DNA of 64,000 bases, taken from contig NZ_QOLA01000002.1 in the NCBI RefSeq assembly GCF_003324565.1, positions 558,001 to 622,000 on the forward strand. Direction: 5' to 3'. The notes beneath the pieces were generated by a model. The model did not search any database, was not told the origin of the DNA, and saw only the letters and a program-made list of their open reading frames with translations. The first letter of the stretch is position 1. The number at the start of each line of letters is the position of its first letter. Shown here piece by piece: positions 44,557 to 57,570 of this stretch. A program made the position numbers and the translations under genes. Origin of the DNA: Streptomyces sp. SDr-06 (GTDB taxonomy: Bacteria; Actinomycetota; Actinomycetes; Streptomycetales; Streptomycetaceae).

Positions 44557-45501
44557 ATGGAACTTGCCTACATCCCCAGCCCGTCGACCGGTGTGATCCA
44601 CCTCGGACCGATCCCGCTGCGCGGCTACGCCTTCTGCATCATCATCGGTGTCTTCGTCGCCGTCTGGTACGGCAACAAGCGGTGGATCGCCCGCGGCGGC
44701 CGCCCGGGCACCGTCGCCGACATCGCCGTCTGGGCGGTGCCCTTCGGACTCGTGGGCGGCCGGCTCTACCACGTCATCACCGACTACCAGCTGTACTTCG
44801 GCGACGGTGAGGACTGGGTCGGCGCCTTCAAGATCTGGGAGGGCGGCCTCGGCATCTGGGGCGCGGTCGCGCTCGGCGCGGTCGGCGCCTGGATCGGCTG
44901 CCGCCGCCGCGGCATCCCGCTGCCCGCCTGGGCCGACGCGCTGGCCCCCGGCCTCGCCTTCGCCCAGGCGATCGGCCGCTGGGGCAACTGGTTCAACCAG
45001 GAGCTGTACGGCCGCCCCACCGACGTGCCCTGGGCCCTGAAGATCAGCGAGGGCCCGAACCGGATCGCGGGCACCTACCACCCGACGTTCCTGTACGAGT
45101 CGCTGTGGTGCGTGGGCGTCGGCTTCCTGGTCATCTGGGCCGACCGCCGCTTCAAGCTGGGCCACGGCCGGGCGTTCGCGGTGTACGTCGCCGCGTACTG
45201 CGCGGGCCGGTTCTGGATCGAGGCCATGCGGGTCGACGAGGCCCACCACTTCCTGGGTGTGCGCCTCAACGACTGGACGGCCGGCGTCATCTTCGTGCTC
45301 GCGATCGCGTACATCGTGATCTCGACGAAGCTGCGGCCCGGCCGCGAGGAGATCGTCGAGCCCGCGGCCCAGGACGACGCGCCGCCGTCTGCGCCGGACG
45401 GCGAGGTCTCCCTGGAGAAGAAGACGGGCGAGGACGCCGAGCCGACCGACGAGCCGAAGGCGGAGTCGGTGGCCCCGGAGCCGGAGCCGAAGCAGGCCTG
45501 A
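44557..45501 (+). CDS. lgt: Prolipoprotein diacylglyceryl transferase
   Basis: Adds diacylglycerol to the lipobox Cys of prolipoproteins, the step before LspA (gene at 5787). Product 314 aa with seven hydrophobic segments and the Lgt signature IGRWGNWFNQELYG (near residues 143-156); also VGGRLYHVITDYQLYF and ESLWC. The last 50 residues are an acidic, Glu/Pro-rich tail seen in actinobacterial Lgt. ATG 44557. Confidence 0.97.
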   Translation: MELAYIPSPSTGVIHLGPIPLRGYAFCIIIGVFVAVWYGNKRWIARGGRPGTVADIAVWAVPFGLVGGRLYHVITDYQLYFGDGEDWVGAFKIWEGGLGIWGAVALGAVGAWIGCRRRGIPLPAWADALAPGLAFAQAIGRWGNWFNQELYGRPTDVPWALKISEGPNRIAGTYHPTFLYESLWCVGVGFLVIWADRRFKLGHGRAFAVYVAAYCAGRFWIEAMRVDEAHHFLGVRLNDWTAGVIFVLAIAYIVISTKLRPGREEIVEPAAQDDAPPSAPDGEVSLEKKTGEDAEPTDEPKAESVAPEPEPKQA

Positions 45502-45550
45502 GCGGGACACCGGGGAGGCGGCCGCGACCGGCCTCCCCCGGCCATGGAGC

Positions 45551-45579
45551 AGCGGGGGCCCGGACACCGGGCCCCCGCT
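45551..45579. terminator. Bidirectional terminator between lgt and ribokinase
   Basis: A perfect 13-bp stem (45551-45563 with 45567-45579) and ACA loop between convergent genes. Confidence 0.85.
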
Positions 45580-45639
45580 GTGCTGCTGCCGCTACCCTCG
45601 CGGGCCATCCCACCGGCAGGGCGCCCGCCGACCCGCGGT

Positions 45640-46527
45640 CTACGCGTCGATCTCCGTCCGGTACGGCATCGAGGTCGCGGCCCCCGGCCGCTGGACCGAC
45701 AGCGCGGCCGCGTTGGACGCCCAGCTGAGTGCGTCGGTCATCGTGCGGCCCTCGGCCAGCGCCACCGCGAGCGCGCCCACGAAGGTGTCACCGGCGCCGG
45801 TGGTGTCCACGGCGGTGACCGGCAGGGCGAGCACGGCCACCGGCTCCGGCTGCGACCTGGCGGCGTACAGGCAGCCCCGGGCGCCCAGCGTGATCACGAC
45901 CTCGGGGACGTGGGCGAGGAGCGCCCGCGCGGCCCGCTCCGGGTCGCCGGAGATGCCCGTGAGGGTGGCCGCCTCGTGCTCGTTGGGCACCAACAGGTCG
46001 GTGACGGCGAGGAGTTCGTCGGGCAGCGGCCGGGCGGGCGAGGGCGTCAGGATCGTACGGACGCCGTTGCGCCGGGCGGCCTCGGCTCCCGCCACGACCG
46101 CGCTCATCGGCAGTTCCAGCTGGAGCAGGAGCGACCGGGCCTCGGCGATCACCGCCCGGTCCGCGTGGCTGAGCGAGGTGACCGAGCCGTTGGCGCCGGG
46201 GATGACGACGATCGCGTTGGCGCCGTCGCGGTCGACCACGATGTGGGCGGTGCCCGAGGGGCCCTCGGTGGTGCGCAGCAGGTCGACGTCGACGCCGGAG
46301 TGTTCGAGCGCGGCGCGCAGCCGGTCGCCGAACTCGTCCGTGCCGACCGCGCCGATGATCGACACCTCCGCTCCGGCGCGGGCGGCGGCGATGGCCTGGT
46401 TGGCGCCCTTGCCGCCGGGGACGGTGCGGAACTCGTGGCCGGTGACGGTCTCGCCGCTGCGGGGCGCGGTGGTGACGTACGCGACGAGGTCCATGTTGGT
46501 GCTGCCGAGCACGGTGATCCGGGTCAT
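45640..46527 (-). CDS. rbsK: Ribokinase (PfkB family)
   Basis: A 295-aa sugar kinase, ATP + ribose to ribose 5-phosphate. PfkB signatures: VPGGKGANQAIAAARAG (near residue 38) and catalytic AVDTTGAGDTFVGALA (near 250, with the catalytic Asp). N-terminal ITVLGSTNMDLVAYV is typical of ribokinase. No rbs transporter is adjacent. Start ATG 46527; GTG 46542 in frame is possible. Related sugars cannot be excluded. Confidence 0.9.
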   Translation of the reverse strand: MTRITVLGSTNMDLVAYVTTAPRSGETVTGHEFRTVPGGKGANQAIAAARAGAEVSIIGAVGTDEFGDRLRAALEHSGVDVDLLRTTEGPSGTAHIVVDRDGANAIVVIPGANGSVTSLSHADRAVIAEARSLLLQLELPMSAVVAGAEAARRNGVRTILTPSPARPLPDELLAVTDLLVPNEHEAATLTGISGDPERAARALLAHVPEVVITLGARGCLYAARSQPEPVAVLALPVTAVDTTGAGDTFVGALAVALAEGRTMTDALSWASNAAALSVQRPGAATSMPYRTEIDA

Positions 46528-46630
46528 GCCGGGATTGTCCACCCTGGGCCGCCGGTTCCGTGGGTCCGGGGGGTCCGGCGCGTTCCGTGAGGGCCGCGCG
46601 AAGGGGATTCCGCGGGCCCTCGGAGCACCT

Positions 46631-46683
46631 GAGCAAGGCCTTGCTTACTGAGCCCAACCTCACTAAGTAAGGCCTTACTTGCT
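46631..46683. promoter_or_regulatory. Palindrome-rich divergent operator region
   Basis: Two perfect palindromes share the core AAGGCCTT: AGCAAGGCCTTGCT (46632-46645) and AAGTAAGGCCTTACTT (46665-46680), 34 bases centre to centre. The whole 46632-46679 also forms an imperfect inverted repeat around CCCAAC with about 21-base arms. It lies between the divergent ribokinase and VIT1-like genes, about 100 bases from each start. Candidate binding site for a metal-responsive or other dimeric regulator. Confidence 0.6.
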
Positions 46684-46773
46684 GGCGCGGCCCTTACATC
46701 GAGCGTATTTTCGACGGTGTTGAGGGGGCGCGGGACGTGAACGGTGCCCGCGGCTGAAAGCAAGGGGATAGCT

Positions 46774-47505
46774 GTGTCCATCATCGATACCGAAGCGACG
46801 CTGCACGAGGCGCACCGCGACAACCACACCCACCGCGACGTCAACGGTGGCTGGCTGCGCCCGGCGGTGTTCGGCGCGATGGACGGACTGGTCTCCAACC
46901 TCGCCCTGATGACCGGTGTCGCCGGTGGCGCGGTGGCGCACCAGACCATCATCATCACCGGCCTCGCCGGTCTCGCGGCGGGCGCCTTCTCGATGGCGGC
47001 CGGCGAGTACACCTCGGTCGCCTCGCAGCGCGAGCTGGTGGAGGCTGAACTCGACATCGAGCGGCGGGAGTTGCGCAAGCACCCGGCCGACGAGGAGCGC
47101 GAGCTCGCCGAGCTGTACGTGTCGCGCGGGGTCGAGCCGGAGCTCGCCCGCGAGGTGGCCCGACAGCTGTCGCGGGACCCCGAGCAGGCGCTGGAGATCC
47201 ACGCCCGCGAGGAGCTCGGCATCGACCCCTCCGACCTGCCCTCGCCCCTCGTGGCCGCCGTGTCCTCCTTCGCCTCCTTCGCGCTCGGCGCGCTGCTGCC
47301 CCTGCTGCCGTACCTGCTCGGCGCGACCGCGCTGTGGCCCGCGGTGCTGCTCGCGCTGATCGGCCTCTTCGGCTGCGGCGCGGTGGTCGCCAAGGTGACG
47401 GCCCGCTCCTGGTGGTTCAGCGGCCTGCGCCAGCTGGCGCTCGGCGGCCTGGCCGCCGCCCTGACCTTCGGGCTCGGCTCCTTCTTCGGGACCGCCATCG
47501 GCTGA
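46774..47505 (+). CDS. VIT1/CCC1 family (iron/manganese) transporter
   Basis: A 243-aa membrane protein. N-terminal His-rich leader (HEAHRDNHTHRD), then LRPAVFGAMDGLVSNLALMTG and MAAGEYTSVASQRELVEAELDIERRELR, the VIT1 hallmark with a Glu-rich metal-binding loop, followed by three more hydrophobic segments. Family members move Fe2+ or Mn2+ out of the cytosol. GTG 46774 has AAGGGG 6 bases upstream and is preferred over GTG 46744. Confidence 0.92.
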   Translation: MSIIDTEATLHEAHRDNHTHRDVNGGWLRPAVFGAMDGLVSNLALMTGVAGGAVAHQTIIITGLAGLAAGAFSMAAGEYTSVASQRELVEAELDIERRELRKHPADEERELAELYVSRGVEPELAREVARQLSRDPEQALEIHAREELGIDPSDLPSPLVAAVSSFASFALGALLPLLPYLLGATALWPAVLLALIGLFGCGAVVAKVTARSWWFSGLRQLALGGLAAALTFGLGSFFGTAIG

Positions 47506-47524
47506 CCAGGCCGTACGCGAGTCA

Positions 47525-47562
47525 TCACACGGGGCGGGGCCGAACGGCTCCGCCCCGTGTGA
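47525..47562 (+). terminator. Terminator after the VIT1-like gene
   Basis: Seventeen-base arms (47525-47541 with 47546-47562) pair with one G.U and a GAAC loop, 20 bases after the stop. Confidence 0.88.
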
Positions 47563-47902
47563 CGTACGTCCTGCGCGCTTTCGGGTCGCGCGCCGTAGAA
47601 TGGCGGAGTATGCAAGCGGCCACATAAATAATCGTTACTCGGCGGTTTCGGATCTTTTACCGCCGGGCATAGGCCGTACACACCCGAGAACCGCACTCCC
47701 GTGCGTCCCCCTGGGCAACGAAGCCCCTGGTCGGGTGTCCGCATGTTGGAATGCGTTATCCGGTTCCCGAGATTCACTCCATCATGTAACCTGCACGAAA
47801 TTTCGCAGAGGGCCAACGTCGTCCCTCGGCACGCTCCCCTGAATCTCGACCGCGATCGAGCCCGGGGAGGCCCCATTCGCCAAGACGACGACGGGAGAGC
47901 CG
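47563..47902 (+). promoter_or_regulatory. gltB promoter and leader region
   Basis: 340 bases with stretches of low GC (ACATAAATAATCG, ATCATGTAAC), unlike neighbouring genes. Two sites resemble the GlnR box (GTnAC-n6-GnAAC): GTTAC-TCGGCG-GTTTC at 47634-47649 and GTAAC-CTGCAC-GAAAT at 47786-47801. A weak hairpin GGCGGT/ACCGCC (47641-47664) overlaps the first. No leader gene seen. Nitrogen control is plausible but not shown. Confidence 0.5.
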
Positions 47903-52490
<4,588 letters not shown>

Positions 52491-52498
<8 letters not shown>

Positions 52499-53951
52499 CC
52501 CCAAGGGCTTCCTGACCACCGGGCGCGAGGTCGCCAAGACCCGCCCGGTGGGCGAGCGCGTCAAGGACTGGAACGAGGTCTACGTTCCCGGTTCGCTGCT
52601 GCCGATCATCAGCAAGCAGGCCGGGCGCTGCATGGACTGCGGCATCCCGTTCTGCCACAACGGCTGTCCGCTGGGGAACCTCATCCCCGAGTGGAACGAC
52701 TACGCCTACCGCGAGGACTGGCGGGCCGCCTCCGAGCGCCTGCACGCCACCAACAACTTCCCGGAGTTCACCGGGCGGCTGTGCCCGGCGCCCTGCGAGT
52801 CGGCGTGCGTGCTCGGCATCAACCAGCCCGCCGTCACCATCAAGAACGTCGAAGTCTCGATCATCGACAAGGCGTGGGACAGCAACGACGTCAAGCCGCA
52901 GGCGCCCGAGCGCCTGTCCGGCAAGACCGTCGCGGTCATCGGCTCGGGCCCGGCGGGCCTGGCCGCCGCCCAGCAGCTGACCCGGGCCGGCCACACGGTC
53001 GCCGTGTACGAGCGCGCCGACCGCATCGGCGGCCTGCTGCGCTACGGCATCCCCGAGTTCAAGATGGAGAAGGTGCACATCAACCGCCGCATCGAGCAGA
53101 TGCGCGCGGAGGGCACCAAGTTCCGCACCGAGGTCGAGATCGGCCGCGACATCGACGCCGCGAAGCTGCGCAAGCGCTACGACGCCGTCGTCATCGCCGC
53201 CGGTGCCACGGTCTCCCGCGACCTGCCGGTCCCGGGCCGCGAGCTGAACGGCATCCACTTCGCGATGGAGTACCTGCCGCTCGCCAACAAGGTCCAGGAG
53301 GGCGACTTCGTGGCCCCGCCCATCACGGCCGAGGGCAAGCACGTGGTCGTGATCGGCGGCGGCGACACCGGCGCGGACTGCGTGGGCACCGCCCACCGCC
53401 AGGGCGCGGCCTCCGTCACCCAGCTGGAGATCATGCCGCGGCCGGGCGACGAGCGGAACCCGGGCCAGCCCTGGCCGACGTTCCCCATGCTCTACAAGGT
53501 CACCTCCGCGCACGAGGAGGGCGGCGAGCGCGTCTACTCGGTCTCGACCACCCACTTCGAGGGCGACGAGGACGGCAACGTGCAGTCCCTGCACCTGACC
53601 GAGGTCGAGTTCGTGGACGGCAGGCCGACCCCGAAGCCGGGCACCGAGCGGAGCATCCCCGCCCAGCTGGTCACCCTCGCGATGGGCTTCACCGGCACCG
53701 ACCAGGCCAACGGCCTGGTGGCCCAGTTCGGCCTGGAGCTGGACGAGCGGGGCAACGTGGCCCGCGACGCGGACTTCGCGACCAACGTCGACGGCGTGTT
53801 CGTCGCCGGTGACGCGGGCCGCGGCCAGTCCCTGATCGTCTGGGCGATCGCCGAGGGCCGCTCGGCGGCCCGTGGCGTCGACCGCTACCTGACGGGTGCG
53901 AGCGACCTGCCCGCCCCGATCCGCCCCACGGACCGCGCCCTGACGGTCTGA
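52491..53951 (+). CDS. gltD: Glutamate synthase (NADPH) small subunit
   Basis: A 486-aa flavoprotein that passes electrons from NADPH to GltB. N-terminal Cys clusters bind 4Fe-4S ([17 protein letters not shown] and [12 protein letters not shown]). FAD motif [17 protein letters not shown] (near 145), NADPH motif [13 protein letters not shown] (near 285), and FAD motif [19 protein letters not shown] near the end. ATG 52491 overlaps gltB by 8 bases, ensuring coupled synthesis. Confidence 0.98.
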
Positions 53952-54070
53952 CCCCTCATCGTCCCGCACAACGACGTGCGGAACTGACCGGCGCCCGCCC
54001 CACTGTCCCCGACCGGACGACTGGGCTGGCGCCGCGGCGTGCCCGGGCGGGCCGAAGCGCCGCCGAGATG

Positions 54071-54089
54071 TATTGACTAATAGTCAATA
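54071..54089. promoter_or_regulatory. Palindromic operator TATTGACT-n3-AGTCAATA
   Basis: TATTGACTAATAGTCAATA, a perfect 8-bp inverted repeat with a 3-base centre, in an AT-rich patch 49 bases before the 72-aa gene. Its size and symmetry are typical of TetR-family operators. No regulator gene is adjacent. Confidence 0.7.
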
Positions 54090-54137
54090 ACGCTCCACCC
54101 TTTCGGGACGAACAGCCGTCCGCCACCGGGAGGTCCT

Positions 54138-54356
54138 GTGAGCAACGAAGCGCTGTCGCGACTGGGTACGGAGCTGGGGGCCGAACCCCCGAACTCACTG
54201 GCCGAGCTGACGAGTGATCAACTGGCGCTGCTCGCCGACGCGTTGCGCAAGGAACGCGAGAGCCGCGCGGCCGGTCTCGGCGAGGCCGCCGAAGCGGCCC
54301 TGGGGCTCGTGCCCGCCCTCGCCCGCGGCCCCGTCCGCCGCATCCTCTTCAAGTGA
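54138..54356 (+). CDS. Small helical protein (72 aa)
   Basis: A 72-aa protein, mainly amphipathic helix (LAELTSDQLALLADALRKERESRAAGLGEAAEAALGL), ending in a hydrophobic-basic segment VPALARGPVRRILFK. No Cys. GTG 54138 has GGGAGG about 7 bases upstream. Overlaps or abuts the next gene, so they form a pair controlled from the palindrome at 54071. I do not recognise a family. Confidence 0.8.
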   Translation: MSNEALSRLGTELGAEPPNSLAELTSDQLALLADALRKERESRAAGLGEAAEAALGLVPALARGPVRRILFK

Positions 54357-54361
54357 GGCCG

Positions 54362-55477
54362 GTGACCTCCATGGACAGCCGCGACAAGCTCCGTAACCGC
54401 GCCGAGACCGAGAAGCTCGCCGCCCTGCTCGACGAGCGCCCCGAACACCTCGCCTTCCTCGCCGACCTGCCCGCCGAGGACCTGAGGAAGCTCCGCGAAC
54501 AGGCGGTGGCCGCCCTGTTCGACGGCATGCCGGACATGCTCGACCGCATCGCCCGGGCCACCAGACTCGTCCCCGCCGGGGTGGCCGCCGCCATCTCGCA
54601 GAAGGCCCTCGGCCCGCGCCTCGCCGCGGCGGTCGCGGGCCGCCTCGAACCCGCCCGGGCCGCCGACATCATCGACAAGCTCCCCGTCGCGTTCACCGCC
54701 GCGTCCTGCGCCCACCTCGACCCGCGCCGCATCGCGGGCATCGTGGACCGCCTCGACGAGAACCTGCTGGTACGCATCTCGGTCACCCTCGCCGAACGCG
54801 GCGACCACCTCACCATGGGCCGGTTCGTCGGCCACCTGCGCGACTCGGCACTCACCCGCATCCTGCCGCAGGTCGACGACGCGGTGGTGCTGCGCACGGG
54901 ATGCGCGGTGGACCAGCCGCAACGCCTGGGCAGGATCATCGAGTTGATGGGACAGGAGCGCCTGGCCCAGGTGATCGCCTCCGCCGCCGACGGCCTGTGG
55001 CCGGAGGCCCTGGCGGTGGCGGGCATGGTGACGGGGGAGCAGCGCGCCCGGATCGCCACCCTGGCCGCGCGCCAGCCCCAAGCCCGCCTGGACACGCTGG
55101 TACGGACGGTGGCCGAGCAGGACCTGTGGGAGTCGCTGCTCCCGTTGGTCGCCCTGCTGCCCGAGGGGGACCGCCGGTCGGTGGCAGTACTCCCCTCCCT
55201 GACGGACCCGTCGATCCTGGCCGGAGTGGTCCCGGCGGTAGTGGCCACGGCCCTGTGGGCAGAGTTCCTCCCCTTGGTGGAACTGCTGCCCGAGGAATCC
55301 CGCAAGGTGGTGGCAGACGCGGCAGGATCCCTCGCGGGCGAGGACCTGGACGCCCTGGCAAGAGAGGTCGACAAACAAAACCTGTGGGATCTGGTGCTGC
55401 CGCTGGTGGAGCTGATGGAGGACGAGGCGAAGGAGCGCATCTTCACCCTGCCGTCCTTCCAGGACCAGACCCCGTAG
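54362..55477 (+). CDS. Helical repeat protein with four 43-residue repeats
   Basis: A 371-aa soluble, Leu/Ala/Asp-rich protein. The C-terminal half has LW-containing units (LWPEALAVAGMV, LWESLLPLVALLPE, LWAEFLPLVELLPE, LWDLVLPLVELMED) whose Leu residues are at 212, 255, 298 and 341: an exact 43-residue period. The N-terminal half has looser helical repeats (LPAEDLRKLREQAVAALFDGMPD) reminiscent of the MgtE-N helical fold, but no channel domain follows. GTG 54362 has GAGG just upstream; GTG 54353 (overlapping the previous stop) and ATG 54371 are alternatives. Function unknown. Confidence 0.8.
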   Translation: MTSMDSRDKLRNRAETEKLAALLDERPEHLAFLADLPAEDLRKLREQAVAALFDGMPDMLDRIARATRLVPAGVAAAISQKALGPRLAAAVAGRLEPARAADIIDKLPVAFTAASCAHLDPRRIAGIVDRLDENLLVRISVTLAERGDHLTMGRFVGHLRDSALTRILPQVDDAVVLRTGCAVDQPQRLGRIIELMGQERLAQVIASAADGLWPEALAVAGMVTGEQRARIATLAARQPQARLDTLVRTVAEQDLWESLLPLVALLPEGDRRSVAVLPSLTDPSILAGVVPAVVATALWAEFLPLVELLPEESRKVVADAAGSLAGEDLDALAREVDKQNLWDLVLPLVELMEDEAKERIFTLPSFQDQTP

Positions 55478-55596
55478 GAGGCGGCGCGAGGCCGTGCCAG
55501 TGTGCGGCTCCGCCGCGCGGGAGCGACCGGCCACGGATGACCCGCAGATGAAATCCGCACGCCCGGCGGAGCGCCCCGGCGCCGGGCGCCAGAAAT

Positions 55597-55616
55597 GCCC
55601 CCGGCCGGCCGGGGGC
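55597..55616. terminator. Palindromic terminator-like hairpin
   Basis: GCCCCCGGCCGGCCGGGGGC is a perfect 20-base palindrome in the gap between the repeat-protein gene and the vWA gene. Confidence 0.55.
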
Positions 55617-55693
55617 TGCCCGGGGCAGGCCGGATCCATCCCGCATCGCGTAACCTCGGCACTCCCGACCCCGTCGGAACGGAGACGAGGCGC

Positions 55694-56413
55694 ATGCCCG
55701 CACTGTCCCTCCGAAACGTGGAGGAGGCCGCTCCCGCGCTCGTCTCCCTCTACAAGAGCGCCGCCGTGTCCCTGGAGAAGCACGGGCTCGACGACGAGAC
55801 CGCCGCCGTCTACCTCGTCGTCGACTACTCCGGCTCGATGCGCCCGTACTTCAGGAACGGTAGCGTGCAGGCGCTCGCCGACCGGGTGTTGGGCCTCTCG
55901 GCGCACCTCGACGACGACGGCCGGGTGCCGGTGGTGTTCTTCTCCACCGGCATCGACGCCGAGACCGAGATCGCCCTGGAGAACCACCACGGGCGCATCG
56001 AGCGCATCGTGGCCAACCTCGGCCACATGGGCCGGACCAACTACCACGTGGCGATGGACGCGGTCATCGACCACTACCTGGAGAGCGGCGCGGACGCCCC
56101 CGCGCTCGTCGTCTTTCAGACGGACGGCGGCCCCAGCAGCCGCCTCGCGGCCGAGCGGTACGTCTGCAAGGCGGCCACGCTGCCGATGTTCTGGCAGTTC
56201 ATCGGCTTCGGCGATCCGCGCAGCCACCAGTTCGACTTCCTGCGCAGACTCGACGAACTGGCCGTCCCCCAATACCGCCGCGTCGACAACGCCGGGTTCT
56301 TCGCCGCCGGGACCGACCCGCGCAGGGTGAGCGACGCCCAGCTCTACGACCGGCTGCTGGGCGAGTTCCCGCAGTGGCTGCGCGCCGCGCGGGCGGAAGG
56401 GATCGTACGGTGA
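55694..56413 (+). CDS. VWA domain protein (TerF-like)
   Basis: A 239-aa protein consisting of a von Willebrand A domain of the TerF type. MIDAS motif VVDYSGSMRPYF at residues 43-54, later Thr in GRTNYHVAMDAV and Asp in QTDGGPSS. C-terminal LLGEFPQWLRAARAEGIVR is typical of vWA-TerF. Such domains occur in tellurite/stress systems, but no TerD or kinase gene is adjacent here. ATG 55694 has GGAG-type sites upstream. Its stop overlaps the HutD GTG. Confidence 0.9.
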   Translation: MPALSLRNVEEAAPALVSLYKSAAVSLEKHGLDDETAAVYLVVDYSGSMRPYFRNGSVQALADRVLGLSAHLDDDGRVPVVFFSTGIDAETEIALENHHGRIERIVANLGHMGRTNYHVAMDAVIDHYLESGADAPALVVFQTDGGPSSRLAAERYVCKAATLPMFWQFIGFGDPRSHQFDFLRRLDELAVPQYRRVDNAGFFAAGTDPRRVSDAQLYDRLLGEFPQWLRAARAEGIVR

Positions 56414-56973
56414 GGACGCTGCGCGCCGCCACCAGAGGGGCCGTGCCGTGGAAGAACGGCGGCGGGGTGACCCGGAACATCGCCGCCCACCCCGAGGGCG
56501 CCGGGACGGTGGACTTCGAGTGGCGCGTCAGCCTCGCGGAGGTGGGCGCGGACGGCCCGTTCTCCGGCTTCCCCGGCGTGGACCGCGTCCTCACCGTCGT
56601 CGAGGGCGCCGGAATGGACCTCACCGTGGGCGGTCAACGGCGCCTGGTGGACGAGCGGTTCGTGCCCCAGCACTTCCCGGGCGACGCCGCCACCGACTGC
56701 CGCCTCCTCGCGGGCCCCGTCGTCAACTTCAACGTGATGTTCCGCAGGGACCGCCCCGCCCCGGCGGTCGCCGTGGTGCGCGGGACGCTGACGGTCACCG
56801 GGCCCGCCCTGGTGGTCGCCCTGGACGCGCCCGCCCAGGTCGACGGGGTGCGCCTGGGCCGGTACGACGCGGTCCTGGCCGACGAGGGCGCGGCGGTGCT
56901 GCGGGCCGAGGGGCACGCGGCCGTCGTCACCCTGCCGCCGCGCGAATCCGGACACAGGATGTCGGGTATCTGA
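56410..56973 (+). CDS. hutD: HutD-family protein
   Basis: A 187-aa cupin-fold protein. HutD motif VPWKNGGGVTRNIAAHP near residues 13-29 and FNVMFRR near 110. HutD is linked to histidine utilisation and thought to bind formylglutamate or limit its build-up; no hut genes are nearby. GTG 56410 overlaps the vWA stop by 4 bases, so the pair is coupled. Confidence 0.9.
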   Translation: MRTLRAATRGAVPWKNGGGVTRNIAAHPEGAGTVDFEWRVSLAEVGADGPFSGFPGVDRVLTVVEGAGMDLTVGGQRRLVDERFVPQHFPGDAATDCRLLAGPVVNFNVMFRRDRPAPAVAVVRGTLTVTGPALVVALDAPAQVDGVRLGRYDAVLADEGAAVLRAEGHAAVVTLPPRESGHRMSGI

Positions 56974-56987
56974 GGTTTCCTGAGTGC

Positions 56988-57512
56988 ATGGCATCCCAGG
57001 AGACAGGAACCACGGCGGTCGGCTGGAGCGAGTTCCGCCGGGCCCAGGCGCAGTTCGCCGAGCGGGTCGAGGCGCGGTTCGCTCAGTACAAGCACCACGT
57101 GCTCGCGACGCTGCGCAGGGACGGCTCGCCCCGGGTGACCGGCCTGGAGGTGGAGTTCCAGGGCGGCGAGCTGTGGCTCGGCATGATGCCGAACTCGATG
57201 AAGGCGCGCGACCTGCACCGTGACCCCCGGTTCGCGGTGCAGGCGAACCCGGGTCCGGACGCCGAGATGGCGGACGGCGACGTACGGATCAGCGGCCGCG
57301 CCGTGGAGGTCACCGACCCCGTGGTGAAGGCGTCCTTCGCCTCGAAGGTGGAGCCGCCCGAGCCGTTCCACCTCTTCCGAGCGGAGCTGACCGAGGTCGT
57401 GTTCACGGGCGTGGAGAACGACGAGCTGGTCGTACGGACCTGGCGACCGGGCGCCGCCCTGCGCACGCTGCGGCGCGGCAACGGCGAGGAGTCGGCCCGC
57501 GAGGACGCCTGA
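56988..57512 (+). CDS. Pyridoxamine 5'-phosphate oxidase-family protein
   Basis: A 174-aa flavin/F420-binding split-barrel protein. ARFAQYKHHVLATLRRDGSPRVTGLEVEF and LWLGMMPNSMKARDLHRDPRFAVQAN fit the PPOX fold; many actinobacterial members use F420 or heme. ATG 56988 lies 15 bases after the HutD stop with a weak ribosome site. Substrate unknown. Confidence 0.88.
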   Translation: MASQETGTTAVGWSEFRRAQAQFAERVEARFAQYKHHVLATLRRDGSPRVTGLEVEFQGGELWLGMMPNSMKARDLHRDPRFAVQANPGPDAEMADGDVRISGRAVEVTDPVVKASFASKVEPPEPFHLFRAELTEVVFTGVENDELVVRTWRPGAALRTLRRGNGEESAREDA

Positions 57513-57570
57513 ACCGCCGGGGGTTAGAGTCGCCGCGTCATCGGACGCGTGCGAGGATCCAGGGGAATTC

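Noticed and set aside
46631..46683. Classical DtxR/IdeR iron box before the VIT1-like gene
   Set aside because: The palindromes have an even-centred AAGGCCTT core and do not fit the 19-bp TTAGGTTAGGCTAACCTAA consensus.
54071..54089. KstR or KstR2 site near the helical protein pair
   Set aside because: The palindrome lacks the CAAG/CTTG or AAC/GTT cores of those regulators.
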